A DNA stretch of 35,081 nt from Lysobacteraceae bacterium (GCA_028870665.1 JAGWPB010000029.1:1-35081); one strand, 5' to 3'; counted from the first letter of the stretch, positions 17,775 through 26,474 are shown. A program made the numbers and translations. Notes: generated by a model from the sequence alone, not told the origin.

Positions 17775-18641
17775 ATGCTCACCTGGTTCGACGACGCAAC
17801 CGCCCTTGGCGAATTCGCCGCCCGCATCGAGCCGCTGCGCGTCGCGGCCGAAGACCGCATCGGCGCGCTGGAGCACTTCGAGGGCTACTGTTGGGTCTGC
17901 AACGGAATACGACGCATGCTGGTGCGCAGCGGCGCGATGCTGGGCGACCGGCCCAGCCTGCGTGAAGGGCTGCTGTGCGAGGGCTGCGGACTGTCCAATC
18001 GCGGGCGGCTGATGCATGGCGCCATCCGCGACGAGTGCCGCCGTCTTGCCGCCGGTCCCGGCGCGTTGCTGCTGCTCGAGCGCATTTCGCCGCTGCATGC
18101 CGTGCTCAGCCGCGACCTGCCGGGATTGATCGGCAGCGAATACCTCGGCGATGCCTGCGCGCCCGGATCCGAATGCGATGTCCGCGGTCACGGCAAGGTC
18201 CGCAATGAATCGATCACCGCGCTGAGCTTTGCTGACGCCAGCTTCAAGGTCGTCGCGCACAGCGATGTGCTCGAGCACGTGTTCGACTACCGCCGCGCGC
18301 TGCGCGAGTGCTACCGCGTGCTGGTCGCGGACGGCAGCCTGGTGTTCACCTGCCCCTTCTTCGCGCAGCGCCACGAGTCGCTGATGCGCGCCGAAGTGCT
18401 GGCGGATGGACGCATCGTGCATCATGAAACACCCGAATATCACGGTGATCCGCTCAATGCCGAGGGCATCCTCGCCTTCTGGCATCACGGCTGGCAGCTG
18501 CTCGACGAGCTGCGCGCAGCCGGATTCCGCGAGGCGCGTCTCGGCGTGACCTACGATGTCTACGCCGGGTTCGTGTCCAACAATTACCCCGGTGGCGGCT
18601 ATGGCCTGATGCTGCCGATCGTGATCCGGGCGCGCAAATAG
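17775..18641 (+). CDS. SAM-dependent methyltransferase with N-terminal Cys4 zinc-ribbon-like module, inserted between trpD and trpC
   Basis: A 288-residue class I methyltransferase. Four cysteines in two CxxC pairs (Cys39/Cys42 and Cys68/Cys71) suggest a zinc ribbon. The methyltransferase core includes GLIGSEYLG (117-125), LSFADASFKVV (150-160) and the type-11 motif SDVLEHV (163-169), followed by ALRECYRVL. PEYHGDP and a tail with WQLLDELRAAGF belong to a family I associate with polysaccharide or secondary-metabolite clusters. AAGGAG at 17764-17769, 5 nt before ATG 17775, decides the start. An in-frame GTG at 17703 overlapping the trpD stop would add 24 basic residues. The coding sequence is less GC-rich than the trp genes, suggesting transfer. 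It has no known place in tryptophan synthesis, and its substrate is unknown. Confidence 0.8.
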   Translation: MLTWFDDATALGEFAARIEPLRVAAEDRIGALEHFEGYCWVCNGIRRMLVRSGAMLGDRPSLREGLLCEGCGLSNRGRLMHGAIRDECRRLAAGPGALLLLERISPLHAVLSRDLPGLIGSEYLGDACAPGSECDVRGHGKVRNESITALSFADASFKVVAHSDVLEHVFDYRRALRECYRVLVADGSLVFTCPFFAQRHESLMRAEVLADGRIVHHETPEYHGDPLNAEGILAFWHHGWQLLDELRAAGFREARLGVTYDVYAGFVSNNYPGGGYGLMLPIVIRARK

Positions 18642-18661
18642 CCGGCGCGCGCCGCCCCGGC
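18641..18661. terminator. weak GC hairpin after the inserted methyltransferase
   Basis: GCCGG at 18641-18645 pairs with CCGGC at 18657-18661, around the palindrome CGGCGCGCGCCG (18643-18654). It abuts the methyltransferase stop. There is no U-tract, so termination is only a suggestion. Confidence 0.25.
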
Positions 18662-18664
18662 TGT

Positions 18665-18670
18665 TACCAT
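18665..18670 (+). promoter_or_regulatory. candidate -10 element of trpC
   Basis: TACCAT lies 49 nt before the trpC ATG and just after the hairpin that follows the methyltransferase. If real, trpC and the HAD gene have their own promoter and are not fully dependent on transcription from trpG. No -35 is visible. Confidence 0.25.
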
Positions 18671-18719
18671 CACCGCCCGCGCTGATCCGCATCCCCGACC
18701 CCCGATTTCCGCACGCCGC

Positions 18720-19514
18720 ATGCACGACATCCTGCAACGCATCCTCGCGCGCAAGGCTGAGGAAGTCCGCGAGCGCGCCGCACGCCGGCCGCTGGCCGAG
18801 CTCGCCGCGCGCTGTGCCGATTTGCCGGAGACGCGCGGCTTTGCCGCGGCGATCGAGACGCGCATCGCGAGCGGGCAGGCCGCGGTGATCGCCGAGGTCA
18901 AGAAGGCGAGCCCCAGCAAGGGCGTGATCCGGCCCGACTTCGATCCCGCCGCGATCGCGCGCAGCTACGCGGCCGGTGCCGCGACCTGCCTGTCGGTGCT
19001 GACCGACGTCGATTTTTTCCAGGGCAGCGACGCCTATCTCGAGCAGGCGCGCGCGGCTTGCGCGCTGCCGGTGCTGCGCAAGGACTTCGTCATCGACCCG
19101 TACCAGGTGTACGAGGCGCGCGTGCTGGGCGCCGACTGCATCCTGCTGATCGTCGCCGCGCTCGATGACGGCACGCTGCTGGAGCTGGCCCTGCTGGCCG
19201 CCGAGCTCGACCTCGACGTGCTGGTCGAGGTGCATGACGCCGCGGAGCTGGAGCGCGCGCTGGATGTGCCGGCGCCGCTGATCGGCGTCAACAACCGCGA
19301 TCTGCGCAGCTTCGAGACCTCGCTGCAGACCACGCTGGATCTGCGTGCCCGCGCGCCAGGCGACGTGCTGCTGGTCAGCGAGTCGGGCATCCGCACGCCG
19401 GACGACGTGGCGCGGTTGCGCGCCGCCGGCGTGCACGCGTTCCTGGTCGGCGAGGCGTTCATGCGCGCGCCCGATCCGGGCGTCGAGCTGCAGCGTCTGT
19501 TCGGCGCCGCCTGA
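18720..19514 (+). CDS. trpC: indole-3-glycerol phosphate synthase
   Basis: Closes the indole ring in tryptophan synthesis. A monofunctional 264-residue TIM barrel, not fused to TrpF as in E. coli. Characteristic segments are [15 protein letters not shown] (56-70, with the catalytic Lys), [37 protein letters not shown] and [14 protein letters not shown]. It is separated from trpD by the methyltransferase, leaving a 78-bp gap after that gene. The HAD gene starts 2 bp after the trpC stop, so those two are an operon. trpB, trpA and trpF are not present. Confidence 0.96.
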   Translation: MHDILQRILARKAEEVRERAARRPLAELAARCADLPETRGFAAAIETRIASGQAAVIAEVKKASPSKGVIRPDFDPAAIARSYAAGAATCLSVLTDVDFFQGSDAYLEQARAACALPVLRKDFVIDPYQVYEARVLGADCILLIVAALDDGTLLELALLAAELDLDVLVEVHDAAELERALDVPAPLIGVNNRDLRSFETSLQTTLDLRARAPGDVLLVSESGIRTPDDVARLRAAGVHAFLVGEAFMRAPDPGVELQRLFGAA

Positions 19515-19516
19515 GC

Positions 19517-20206
19517 ATGGACGTCACGACAGCCGGCGCCGCGCCCGTCGCGCCGCGCACGGTCCTGTTCGACTTCGACGGCGTGCTGGTGCGCGGCGAC
19601 AGTTTCGAGGCCTTCCTGCGCCGGCGCTTCCGGCGCGCCCGCTGGCGTCTGCTGCCGGTCCTGCCGCTGCTGCCGCTGCTGCCCGCGATCCTGTCCAGCT
19701 CGCGCGGCAAGGGGTTGGCCGCGCGCGTGCTGTTCCGCTGCGCCACGCTGGGTTGGAGCGAGGCGCGCTACCGGCGCGAGGCCACGGCGTTCGGTCGCAG
19801 CCTGGCGCGGCGTCCCGGTGCCTTTCTGCGCGACGGCGTGCAGGCGCTGCGCCGGCACCTGGCGGCAGGCGACCGCGTGCTGATCGTCAGCGCGACCGAG
19901 GCCACCCTGCTCGATGCCCTGTTCGACGAGCTGAAGATGCCCGCCGTGCCGCGGCTGTGCAGCGTGGTGCGCGGCGGCTGGCTGGGGCCGCGCATCGCGA
20001 TGCACAACTACGGCAAGGCCAAGCCGGCGACGCTGGCGGCGCACGGCATCGCACCGCCGTGGGACGTGGCCTACAGCGACGCGCGCTCGGACCTGCCGCT
20101 GCTGGCGGGCGCGCGTCGCGCGGTGCTGGTCAATCCGGATCCGCGCACCGAACGCGTCCTGCGCCGCGCGCTGGGCGAGCGCCTCGAGGTCGTCGGCTGG
20201 AGTTAG
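19517..20206 (+). CDS. HAD-superfamily (HAD-IB, phosphoserine-phosphatase-like) hydrolase
   Basis: A 229-residue HAD phosphatase. Motif I is FDFDGVL with Asp19 and Asp21, motif II is VLIVSAT, the motif III lysine is in NYGKAKPA, and motif IV is AYSDARSDLPLL. Between motif I and the core lies a hydrophobic, Leu/Pro-rich segment (about 46-60) that looks like the helical cap of HAD-IB enzymes. It may touch the membrane. The gene begins 2 bp after trpC and is almost certainly co-transcribed with it. As I recall, a trpC-HAD pair near clp is also found in Xanthomonas genomes. A link to serine supply for the last tryptophan step is possible but unproven. Confidence 0.85.
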   Translation: MDVTTAGAAPVAPRTVLFDFDGVLVRGDSFEAFLRRRFRRARWRLLPVLPLLPLLPAILSSSRGKGLAARVLFRCATLGWSEARYRREATAFGRSLARRPGAFLRDGVQALRRHLAAGDRVLIVSATEATLLDALFDELKMPAVPRLCSVVRGGWLGPRIAMHNYGKAKPATLAAHGIAPPWDVAYSDARSDLPLLAGARRAVLVNPDPRTERVLRRALGERLEVVGWS

Positions 20207-20233
20207 CGCGGTGCCCGCCCGCCGCCCGCGGCC

Positions 20234-20239
20234 TACACT
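20234..20239 (+). promoter_or_regulatory. candidate -10 element of the amidase gene
   Basis: TACACT lies 31 nt before the amidase ATG in the 64-bp gap after the HAD gene. It suggests separate transcription of the amidase. No -35 is visible. Confidence 0.3.
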
Positions 20240-20270
20240 GCGCGCATCCTCTCGCCGGTCGAGGCGTCCG

Positions 20271-21758
20271 ATGTCCGCTGCCGAATCCGCCCCCTCCGCG
20301 CTGGTCGCCGTGCGCGCCGCGATCGATCGCATCGAGCAGGTCAATCCGGCGCTGAACGCCGTGGTCGTGCCGCGCTTCGAGGCGGCCCTGGCCGAAGCGG
20401 CCGCACTCGACGCCGCCGTGGCGGCCGGCGCGGCGCGCGGCGCGCTGCACGGCATGCCGATCACGGTCAAGGAATGCATCGATCTGGCCGGCACCGCGTC
20501 CACCTTCGGTCTGCCCGCGCGCCGCGAACACCGTGCCGGGCGCGATGATCCGCACGTCGCCGCGCTGCGCGCCGCCGGCGCGGTGGTGGTCGGCAAGACC
20601 AATGTCTCGCAGGCGTTGCTCTACACCGAGGCCGACAACCCGGTCTACGGGCGCACGCAGAATCCGTGGAACGCCGGGCGCAGCTGCGGCGGCAGCAGCG
20701 GCGGCGAAGGCGCGATCCTCGCCGCGGGCGGTTCGCGGCTGGGCCTCGGTACCGACATCGGCGGCAGCCTGCGCACGCCGGCGGCGTTCTGCGGCGTGGC
20801 CAGTCTCAAGCCCACCAGCGGTCGCGCCGACACCCGCGGCAGCGGCTCGATTCCGCCGGGCCAGCGCGCGATTCCCAGCCAGAACGGCATCCTCGCGCCG
20901 CGCGTGGCCGACGTGATACGCGCCAGCGCGGTGATCTTCGGTGTCGGCGGCGCGCTGCTGCCGGCCCAGGCGCTGCCCGATCCGCGCATGATCGATGTCA
21001 CCCGCCTGCGCGTGGCCTGCTACGTGGACGATGGCACGCTGGCGCCCGCTCCGGCCGTGCGCCGCGCGATCGCGGACACGCGGGCGCGGCTGACCGCGCG
21101 CGGCGTCGCGGTGATCGACTGGCAGCCGCCCGCGGTGCCCGAGGCGCTGCGGCTGTTCTTCGCGCTGCTGTCCGCCGACGGCGGTGCCGGGGTGCGCCGG
21201 CTGGCGGCGCGCGGCGAACGCGATCCGCGCATCGCCGATCTCGCCTTCGTCACCGGTCGCTCGCGCGGCATGCTGTGGCTGCTGCGACGCACGCTCAGCC
21301 TTTTCGGCCAGCGCGCGACCGCGGATTTCCTCGATGCCTTCGGGCATGCCGACACCGATCATTACTGGCAGGCGGTCACGGCGCAGATGGACTACCGCCT
21401 GCGTTTCCTCGACGCGCTGCGCGACAGCCGCGGCGCGTTCGATCTGGTGCTGTGCCCCGCCGCCGCGCTTCCTGCGTTCCGTCACGGCGCCAGCCGCGTG
21501 CTGGGCACCGCCGGGGGCTACGCGCCGCTGTGGAATCTGCTGGGTTTTCCCGCCGGCGTGGTGCCGGTCACCCGCGTGCGCGCCGGGGAAGAAAGCGACC
21601 GTGCGCCGTCGCGTGACCGGGTGCTGGCTGCCGCGCGCGAGCAGGAGCGCGACAGCGCCGGCCTGCCGATCGCGGTGCAGGTCGCCGGCCGGCCGTGGCG
21701 CGAGCACGAGGTGCTGGCGCTGATGCAGATCATCGAGGACGACGCGGGCTACCGCTGA
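20271..21758 (+). CDS. amidase-signature hydrolase, FAAH-like
   Basis: A 495-residue amidase-signature enzyme that cleaves C-N amide bonds. The Ser-cisSer-Lys triad is visible: Lys67 in MPITVKE, Ser142 in CGGSSGGEGA and Ser166 in GTDIGGSLRTP. The whole signature, including AAFCGVASLKPTSGR, resembles animal fatty-acid amide hydrolase more than GatA, and no Gat-type partner genes are near. The N-terminus is short, with no transmembrane anchor, so it should be cytoplasmic. The substrate could be a fatty-acid amide or another aliphatic or aryl amide; the sequence does not say. GAGG at 20260-20263 and the ATG at 20271 fit well. Its stop is 6 bp from the stop of the converging small secreted-protein gene. 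Confidence 0.88.
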   Translation: MSAAESAPSALVAVRAAIDRIEQVNPALNAVVVPRFEAALAEAAALDAAVAAGAARGALHGMPITVKECIDLAGTASTFGLPARREHRAGRDDPHVAALRAAGAVVVGKTNVSQALLYTEADNPVYGRTQNPWNAGRSCGGSSGGEGAILAAGGSRLGLGTDIGGSLRTPAAFCGVASLKPTSGRADTRGSGSIPPGQRAIPSQNGILAPRVADVIRASAVIFGVGGALLPAQALPDPRMIDVTRLRVACYVDDGTLAPAPAVRRAIADTRARLTARGVAVIDWQPPAVPEALRLFFALLSADGGAGVRRLAARGERDPRIADLAFVTGRSRGMLWLLRRTLSLFGQRATADFLDAFGHADTDHYWQAVTAQMDYRLRFLDALRDSRGAFDLVLCPAAALPAFRHGASRVLGTAGGYAPLWNLLGFPAGVVPVTRVRAGEESDRAPSRDRVLAAAREQERDSAGLPIAVQVAGRPWREHEVLALMQIIEDDAGYR

Positions 21759-21764
21759 GGCTGG

Positions 21765-22133
21765 TCAGCGGTTGCTGAACTCGTATTGGCCGTTGCCGAA
21801 GTCGAACGGCATGGTGCCCCAGCGCAGCGTCCGGCCACAGCCGGGCGCGGGGTTGAACCGCGTCTGGCGCGCGGCCAGCGGCTGTTCGGGATCCAACACC
21901 ATCCGCAGTTCCCGACCGAGGAGGCGCCGCCCGGCTGCCGTCTCCGTGGCGTCGACGACCGCAAGCGTCTTCGCCGCCGCGGGGCCGCGCGCTGCCGGGG
22001 CGCTCGTGGCTGCGAACGGAGCCGATGCGGCAGAGGCCGGCACCCTTGCCGTCGGCCCCGGTGATGCGCCCGCCACGACCGGCGCTCCCGATGCAAGGCC
22101 GAGCATCAGCGCGAACAGCACGTCTCGTCGCAT
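21765..22133 (-). CDS. small secreted protein of unknown function
   Basis: A 122-residue hypothetical protein. MRRDVLFALMLGLASGAPVVAGA is a clear Sec signal peptide with likely cleavage around residues 21-24. A low-complexity Ala/Pro/Ser stretch follows (to about 52). The mature C-terminal half has a Gly/Cys/aromatic ending with PGCGRTLRWG and a final FSNR. No family is recognised. ATG 22133 is preferred because CAGGGA lies about 8-10 nt upstream. ATG 22142 is too close to that site. It converges on the amidase and is divergent from folE. The signal peptide makes it likely to be real. Confidence 0.6.
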   Translation of the reverse strand: MRRDVLFALMLGLASGAPVVAGASPGPTARVPASAASAPFAATSAPAARGPAAAKTLAVVDATETAAGRRLLGRELRMVLDPEQPLAARQTRFNPAPGCGRTLRWGTMPFDFGNGQYEFSNR

Positions 22134-22245
22134 CGTTGCCATCCCTGAGTGCACGCCCCGTCGTGCGCGTCGAGCATGCCGGCGCCGGCGCGGTCCGTGC
22201 AAGCACGCGGCAGCTACGATTTCGTAAGTCGCGGCGGCACGCGGT

Positions 22246-22251
22246 TACACT
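22246..22251 (+). promoter_or_regulatory. candidate -10 element of folE-sua5
   Basis: TACACT lies 26 nt before the folE ATG. A small inverted repeat, TACGA-TT-TCGTA at 22215-22226, sits just upstream at roughly the -35 region and could be an operator. Both are weak on their own. Confidence 0.33.
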
Positions 22252-22277
22252 CAGTCCTCGCCACAGGGAGCTGACCG

Positions 22278-22886
22278 ATGGCCTCCGCCCGCAAGCCCGT
22301 ACGTCGCGCCGCCGTCACCCGCGAAGCCGCCGAGGAAGCCGTGCGCACGCTGCTGCGCTGGGCCGGCGAGGATCCGGCCCGCGAGGGTCTGCACGACACC
22401 CCCAAGCGCGTCGTCGACGCCTACGGCGAGTGGTTCTCCGGCTACGCGACGGACCCGGCCGAGTACCTGCGCCGCACCTTCGAGGAGGTCGCCGGCTACG
22501 ACGAGATGATCGTGCTGCGTGACATCCGCTTCGAGTCATTCTGCGAGCATCACATGGCGCCGATCATCGGCCGCGCCCACGTCGGCTACCTGCCGGACCG
22601 TCTGGTGGTCGGCATCAGCAAGCTGGCGCGCGTGATCGAGGCCTACGCGCGTCGTTTCCAGGTGCAGGAGAAGCTGACGGCGCAGATCGCGCACTGCATC
22701 CTCGACGTGCTCAAGCCGCGCGGCGTCGCGGTGGTGATCGATGCCCAGCACCAGTGCATGACCACGCGCGGCGTGCACCAGCGCGGCGTCAGCATGGTCA
22801 CCAGCCAGATGCTCGGCGTGTTCCGCGAGGATCCGCGCACGCGCAGCGAGTTCCTGCGTTTCGTCGGCATCGACGGGCACCACTGA
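22278..22886 (+). CDS. folE: GTP cyclohydrolase I
   Basis: Converts GTP to 7,8-dihydroneopterin triphosphate, the entry to folate and also to queuosine. 202 residues. The zinc ligands are Cys89 and the His91/His92 pair in [11 protein letters not shown], and Cys160 in [18 protein letters not shown] and VGISKLARV are also canonical. The N-terminus is basic and short. It forms an operon with sua5, whose ATG is 5 bp after the folE stop. queF, another user of the same pathway, lies just beyond on the opposite strand. Confidence 0.96.
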   Translation: MASARKPVRRAAVTREAAEEAVRTLLRWAGEDPAREGLHDTPKRVVDAYGEWFSGYATDPAEYLRRTFEEVAGYDEMIVLRDIRFESFCEHHMAPIIGRAHVGYLPDRLVVGISKLARVIEAYARRFQVQEKLTAQIAHCILDVLKPRGVAVVIDAQHQCMTTRGVHQRGVSMVTSQMLGVFREDPRTRSEFLRFVGIDGHH

Positions 22887-22891
22887 GCGCG

Positions 22892-23851
22892 ATGGCCGCC
22901 GCCACGCTCTGCACGGTCGAGGATGCGGTCGCCGCGCTGCGCCGCGGCGAGCTGATCGGCCTGCCGACCGAGACCGTCTACGGGCTGGCGGCGGATGCAT
23001 CCAACGCCGCCGCGGTGGCGCGCGTGTTCGCGCTCAAGGGTCGCCCCGCCGATCATCCGCTGATCGTGCATCTGGGCGCTGCCGCGCTGCTCGAGGACTG
23101 GGCCCGCGCGGTGTCCGCCGCCGCGCGCACGCTGGCCGCGCGCTTCTGGCCGGGCCCGCTGACCCTGGTGCTGCCGCGCGCCGCGCGGGTGCTCGATGCC
23201 GTCACCGGCGGCCAGGACACGGTGGCGCTGCGCATGCCGGCGCATCCGCTGGCGCGCGCCGTGCTGCAGGCTTTCGGCGGCGGCCTGGCCGCGCCCTCGG
23301 CCAACCGCTTCGGCCGCATCAGCCCGACCCGGCCGGAGCACGTGCGCGCCGAGTTCGGCGATGCCGTGGCCTGCATCCTCGACGGCGGCCCGTGCGCGGT
23401 CGGCATCGAATCCACCATCGTCGATCTGTCGGGTTCGATGCCGCGCATCCTGCGGCCGGGTGCGATCACCCGCGCGATGCTCGAAACCGCGCTGGGCGCA
23501 ACGGTGGCCGCCGGCGCCGCGAGATCCAGCCCGCGCGTCTCCGGCGCGCTGCCCGCGCACTACGCGCCGGTGACGCCGCTCGAGCTGCTCGACGGCGCCG
23601 CGCTGCGCACGCGCCTGCACGAGACCGGCGTACTGGCGCTGACGCACGGTATCGACATCGGCGCTGCCGCGGGCTTGCGCCTGCCTGCCGACGCCGCCGG
23701 CTATGCGCGGGGGTTCTACGCCGCGCTGCGCGAACTCGATGCCCGCGGCGCGCGCCAACTGCTGGTCGAGGCGCCGCCCGAGGATCCCGCCTGGGCCGGC
23801 GTGCGCGATCGCCTGCAGCGCGCCGCGGCGGGCTCGGGCCCGGCCCGCTGA
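22892..23851 (+). CDS. L-threonylcarbamoyladenylate synthase (Sua5, YrdC plus Sua5 domains)
   Basis: Makes threonylcarbamoyl-AMP from threonine, bicarbonate and ATP for t6A modification of ANN-decoding tRNAs. 319 residues. The YrdC domain (about 8-195) shows GLPTETVYGLAADA, the KGRP nucleotide motif, WPGPLTLVL and PSANRFGRISPT. After a linker, the C-terminal Sua5 domain begins with the conserved SGALPAHYAP. E. coli has the short TsaC, so the long form here is notable but not rare. The ATG at 22892 is 5 bp downstream of folE with no ribosome binding site of its own, so translational coupling is likely. Its stop is 7 bp from the stop of the converging queF. Confidence 0.92.
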   Translation: MAAATLCTVEDAVAALRRGELIGLPTETVYGLAADASNAAAVARVFALKGRPADHPLIVHLGAAALLEDWARAVSAAARTLAARFWPGPLTLVLPRAARVLDAVTGGQDTVALRMPAHPLARAVLQAFGGGLAAPSANRFGRISPTRPEHVRAEFGDAVACILDGGPCAVGIESTIVDLSGSMPRILRPGAITRAMLETALGATVAAGAARSSPRVSGALPAHYAPVTPLELLDGAALRTRLHETGVLALTHGIDIGAAAGLRLPADAAGYARGFYAALRELDARGARQLLVEAPPEDPAWAGVRDRLQRAAAGSGPAR

Positions 23852-23858
23852 CCACGCT

Positions 23859-24686
23859 TCACTGCCTTGCGCCGCGCGGATTGCCGGGGAGCGCAGCGAA
23901 GCCCGGCGTGGCACGCCACGGATTGATGTCCAGCCCGCCGCGACGGGTGTAGCGCGCATACACCGACAAGGCTTCCGGCGCGCAGCGGCGCATCAGGTCG
24001 ATGAAGATCCGCTCCACGCACTGCTCGTGGAAACCGGCGTGCCCGCGGTACGAGACCAGATAGCGCAGCAGGCCGGCGCGGTCGAGGCGCGGCCCGCGGC
24101 AGCGGATCTGCACGCTGGCCCAGTCGGGCTGGCCGGTCACCGGGCAGTTGGACTTGAGCAGATGCGAGACCAGGGTTTCCTCGCCGGCAGCGCCGGTCGT
24201 CGCGAGGAATGCCGGCTGCGGCGGGCCGTAGTGATCGATCGCGACGGCGAGGTCGTCGATGCACGCGCCCGCCAGCTCCTCGAGCCGCAGCGCGGCGAAG
24301 CCGGCGCGTGGTGTCAGCGCCACCGCGACCGCCGCGCCGGCCGCCGCGGACAGGTCGGCCGTCAGCGTCGCGGTCAGCCTCGCGGTGTCCGCAAACGTCT
24401 CGCCGCCGAGGCTGTTGAGGTAGAGCTTGAGCGACTTCGACTCGATCAGCGCCGGCGAGTCGGCCGGCACGGTCAGCGTGGCGATCGCCACCTCGGGCTT
24501 GCCGCGGGCGTCCAGCCACGACAGCTCGTAGGCGTTCCACACGTCGACGCCGGCAAAGGGCAGGGTCGCCGCCACGCCGATCGCCGCGCGCGACTCGGCG
24601 CGCGCGATCGGAAACAGCAGGCCGGGGTCGCGGTGCGTGGCGTAGGCCACCGGCTGGCCGAGCGGGGAACGGGCGGGCGGGTTCAT
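23859..24686 (-). CDS. queF: NADPH-dependent 7-cyano-7-deazaguanine (preQ0) reductase, long form
   Basis: Reduces preQ0 to preQ1 in queuosine synthesis. 275 residues, the bimodular E. coli-type QueF. The NADPH-binding [11 protein letters not shown] motif is at 82-92. The thioimide-forming Cys181 is in [15 protein letters not shown], with Asp188 as partner acid. HEQCVERIF near residue 230 is also conserved. The start is ATG 24686. A TACAAT hexamer lies 24 bp upstream as possible -10. clp is upstream on the same strand with a 79-bp gap. No room remains for a preQ1 riboswitch in such a short leader. Confidence 0.95.
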   Translation of the reverse strand: MNPPARSPLGQPVAYATHRDPGLLFPIARAESRAAIGVAATLPFAGVDVWNAYELSWLDARGKPEVAIATLTVPADSPALIESKSLKLYLNSLGGETFADTARLTATLTADLSAAAGAAVAVALTPRAGFAALRLEELAGACIDDLAVAIDHYGPPQPAFLATTGAAGEETLVSHLLKSNCPVTGQPDWASVQIRCRGPRLDRAGLLRYLVSYRGHAGFHEQCVERIFIDLMRRCAPEALSVYARYTRRGGLDINPWRATPGFAALPGNPRGARQ

Positions 24687-24710
24687 GGCTGACGCACGGG
24701 GTGGGCGCGC

Positions 24711-24716
24711 ATTGTA
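24711..24716 (-). promoter_or_regulatory. candidate -10 element of queF
   Basis: TACAAT on the minus strand, one base off TATAAT, is 24 bp before the queF ATG. It sits in the 79-bp gap after clp. No good -35 is present, and readthrough from clp is possible. Confidence 0.33.
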
Positions 24717-24765
24717 GAACGCGGGTGGCGTCAGCTTGCGGACGTCGCGCGCGCCTCGCGAGGGA

Positions 24766-25464
24766 TCAGCGCGTGCCGCGCACCACGATGGTCTTGCCGC
24801 TGACCGCGATCATGTGCTGCTCCTCGAGCTGCTTGAGCACGCGTCCGGCCATCTCGCGCGAGCAGCCGACGATGCGCGACAGCTCCTGGCGCGAGACGCG
24901 GATCTGGGTTCCCTCCGGGTGCGTCATCGCGTCCGGCTCCTGGCACAGGTCGAGCAGGGTGCGCGCGACGCGGTTGGTCACGTCCATGAACGCCATGCGG
25001 CTGGCCTGGCGCGAGGTGCGCAGCAGGCGGTAGGTCAGCTGGGTGCCGATCGCGAACAGGATCTTCGGGCACTCGTCGTGCAGCGGCCCGGCGAACAGCT
25101 GGAACAGCCGCTCGTAGCTGATCTCGGCCAGCTCGCAGGGTGTGCGCGTGCGCACGATCACCTCGCGCTGCGCCGGTTCCACGAACAGGCCCATCTCGCC
25201 GATGTATTCGCCGCGGTTGATGTAGGCGAGGATCAGTTCGCGGCCCTGCTCGTCCTCGGTGCACACCGTCACCGAGCCCTCGATCACGTAGTAGAGCGTG
25301 GTCGGGGGATCGCCGGGGCGGATGATCGGCGCCTTGGTCGGATAGCGCCGGCGATGGCACTGCGCGAGGAAGCGTTCCATCGACAGCGGATCGGGTGCCA
25401 GCGCGGTCGGTGCCAGACTGCGCTCGAAGGCCTGCTGCAGCAGGTACTTCAGCTGCACGTTCAT
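24766..25464 (-). CDS. clp: Crp-like global transcriptional regulator (Clp family)
   Basis: A CRP/FNR-type regulator of 232 residues. The N-terminal cyclic-nucleotide-binding-like domain has RRRYP (39-42), [15 protein letters not shown] (49-63), [10 protein letters not shown] (85-94) and [15 protein letters not shown]. The helix-turn-helix is [26 protein letters not shown] read across 188-212, with recognition helix around 201-210. Where E. coli CRP has Arg82-Ser83 for cAMP, this protein has Arg100-Glu101. By my alignment Glu101 corresponds to Glu99 of Xanthomonas Clp, which binds c-di-GMP. It is therefore probably c-di-GMP-responsive. GGAAGGA 4 nt before ATG 25464 fixes the start; an ATG at 25491 lacks one. 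It is divergent from speD. Confidence 0.93.
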   Translation of the reverse strand: MNVQLKYLLQQAFERSLAPTALAPDPLSMERFLAQCHRRRYPTKAPIIRPGDPPTTLYYVIEGSVTVCTEDEQGRELILAYINRGEYIGEMGLFVEPAQREVIVRTRTPCELAEISYERLFQLFAGPLHDECPKILFAIGTQLTYRLLRTSRQASRMAFMDVTNRVARTLLDLCQEPDAMTHPEGTQIRVSRQELSRIVGCSREMAGRVLKQLEEQHMIAVSGKTIVVRGTR

Positions 25465-25503
25465 GCGTCCTTCCGCTGCGCTCGGCGCCATGGCAGTGTC
25501 CCC

Positions 25504-25544
25504 GTGACCGGTAAAGGATTGTGACAGGCCGGGATCGTGACCGG
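25504..25544. repeat. three direct repeats of GTGACMGG in the clp-speD gap
   Basis: GTGACCGG at 25504-25511, GTGACAGG at 25521-25528 and GTGACCGG at 25537-25544 are spaced 17 and 16 bp. That puts them at about one and a half helical turns. They lie upstream of clp and just before the presumed speD promoter, so a regulator could act on either gene. The middle copy contains a TGTGA half-site of CRP type. Confidence 0.5.
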
Positions 25545-25549
25545 GCAGG

Positions 25550-25578
25550 TTTTCAACGGTGCCCCCGGCAAGCATAAT
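25550..25578 (+). promoter_or_regulatory. candidate speD promoter
   Basis: TTTTCA at 25550-25555 and CATAAT at 25573-25578 are separated by 17 bp, the best-spaced promoter pair seen in the window. The expected start near 25585 gives a leader of about 100 nt before the GTG. Confidence 0.42.
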
Positions 25579-25688
25579 GCGCTGCTTGTCCGGGCGGTGC
25601 GCCGCCGGACGGGGTCGCGGAGACTGTGCTCCGCGGGACTGGCGTCGAACGCGGCGCCGCCGCTTGCCGCCGCATCGAGGGCGCTGCC

Positions 25689-26474
25689 GTGGTCAAACCG
25701 CTTCCCCGCCTCAGGCTGCAGGGGTTCAACAACCTCACCAAGGCCTTGAGCTTCAACATCTACGACATCTGCTACGCGGTCTCCGAGGACCAGCGCCGCC
25801 GCTACATCGAGTACATCGATGAGGCCTACGACGCCGACCGCCTGACCCAGATCCTCACCGACGTGGCCGAGATCGTCGGTGCCAACATCCTCAACATCGC
25901 CCGCCAGGACTACGATCCGCAGGGCGCGTCGGTGACGATCCTGATCTCCGAGCAGCCGGAGGTGGACAAGCTCGGCAAGGACGTGGTGTCGGACGCCGTG
26001 GTCGCGCACCTGGACAAGAGCCACATCACCGTCCACACCTATCCGGAGACGCATCCGCACAACGGCATCGCCACCTTCCGCGCCGACATCGACGTCGCCA
26101 CCTGCGGGGTGATCTCGCCGCTGAAGGCGCTGAACTTCCTGATCGACAGCTTCGAGTCGGACATCGTCATCGCCGACTACCGCGTGCGCGGCTTCACCCG
26201 CGACGTGCGCGGCCGCAAGCATTTCATGGACCACCGCATCAACTCGATCCAGGACTACCTGGCACGGCACATCCGCCAGAAGTACGAGATGTTCGACGTC
26301 AACGTGTATCAGGAGAACATCTTCCACACCAAGATGCACATCAAGAACTTCGACCTCGACACCTACCTGTTCGAGGCCAATGCGTCCGACCTCTCGTTCA
26401 AGGAGCGCCAGCGCATCGAGGCGCTGCTCAAGCGCGAGATCGAGGAGCTGTTCCACGGCCGCAACCTGATGTGA
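25689..26474 (+). CDS. speD: S-adenosylmethionine decarboxylase proenzyme (E. coli type)
   Basis: Makes decarboxylated SAM for spermidine synthesis. 261 residues of the long, bacterial class 1A type. The proenzyme cleaves itself at Lys110-Ser111 in [14 protein letters not shown] to form the pyruvoyl cofactor, and the proton-donor Cys139 is in [27 protein letters not shown] near the start and [14 protein letters not shown] are near-identical to E. coli. Translation probably begins at GTG 25689 with GAGGG about 8 nt upstream. The frame stays open before it, but homology begins here. It is divergent from clp, an arrangement known in Xanthomonas. No speE follows; the next genes are a separate unit. 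Confidence 0.95.
   Translation: MVKPLPRLRLQGFNNLTKALSFNIYDICYAVSEDQRRRYIEYIDEAYDADRLTQILTDVAEIVGANILNIARQDYDPQGASVTILISEQPEVDKLGKDVVSDAVVAHLDKSHITVHTYPETHPHNGIATFRADIDVATCGVISPLKALNFLIDSFESDIVIADYRVRGFTRDVRGRKHFMDHRINSIQDYLARHIRQKYEMFDVNVYQENIFHTKMHIKNFDLDTYLFEANASDLSFKERQRIEALLKREIEELFHGRNLM

Noticed and set aside
24684-24766. preQ1 riboswitch before queF
   Set aside because: The gap to clp is only 79 bp and no pseudoknot-type aptamer with an A-rich tail is visible.
25465-25575. Longer Clp protein starting at 25491 or upstream
   Set aside because: These starts lack a Shine-Dalgarno and would run through the GTGACMGG repeats, while 25464 has GGAAGGA at good spacing.
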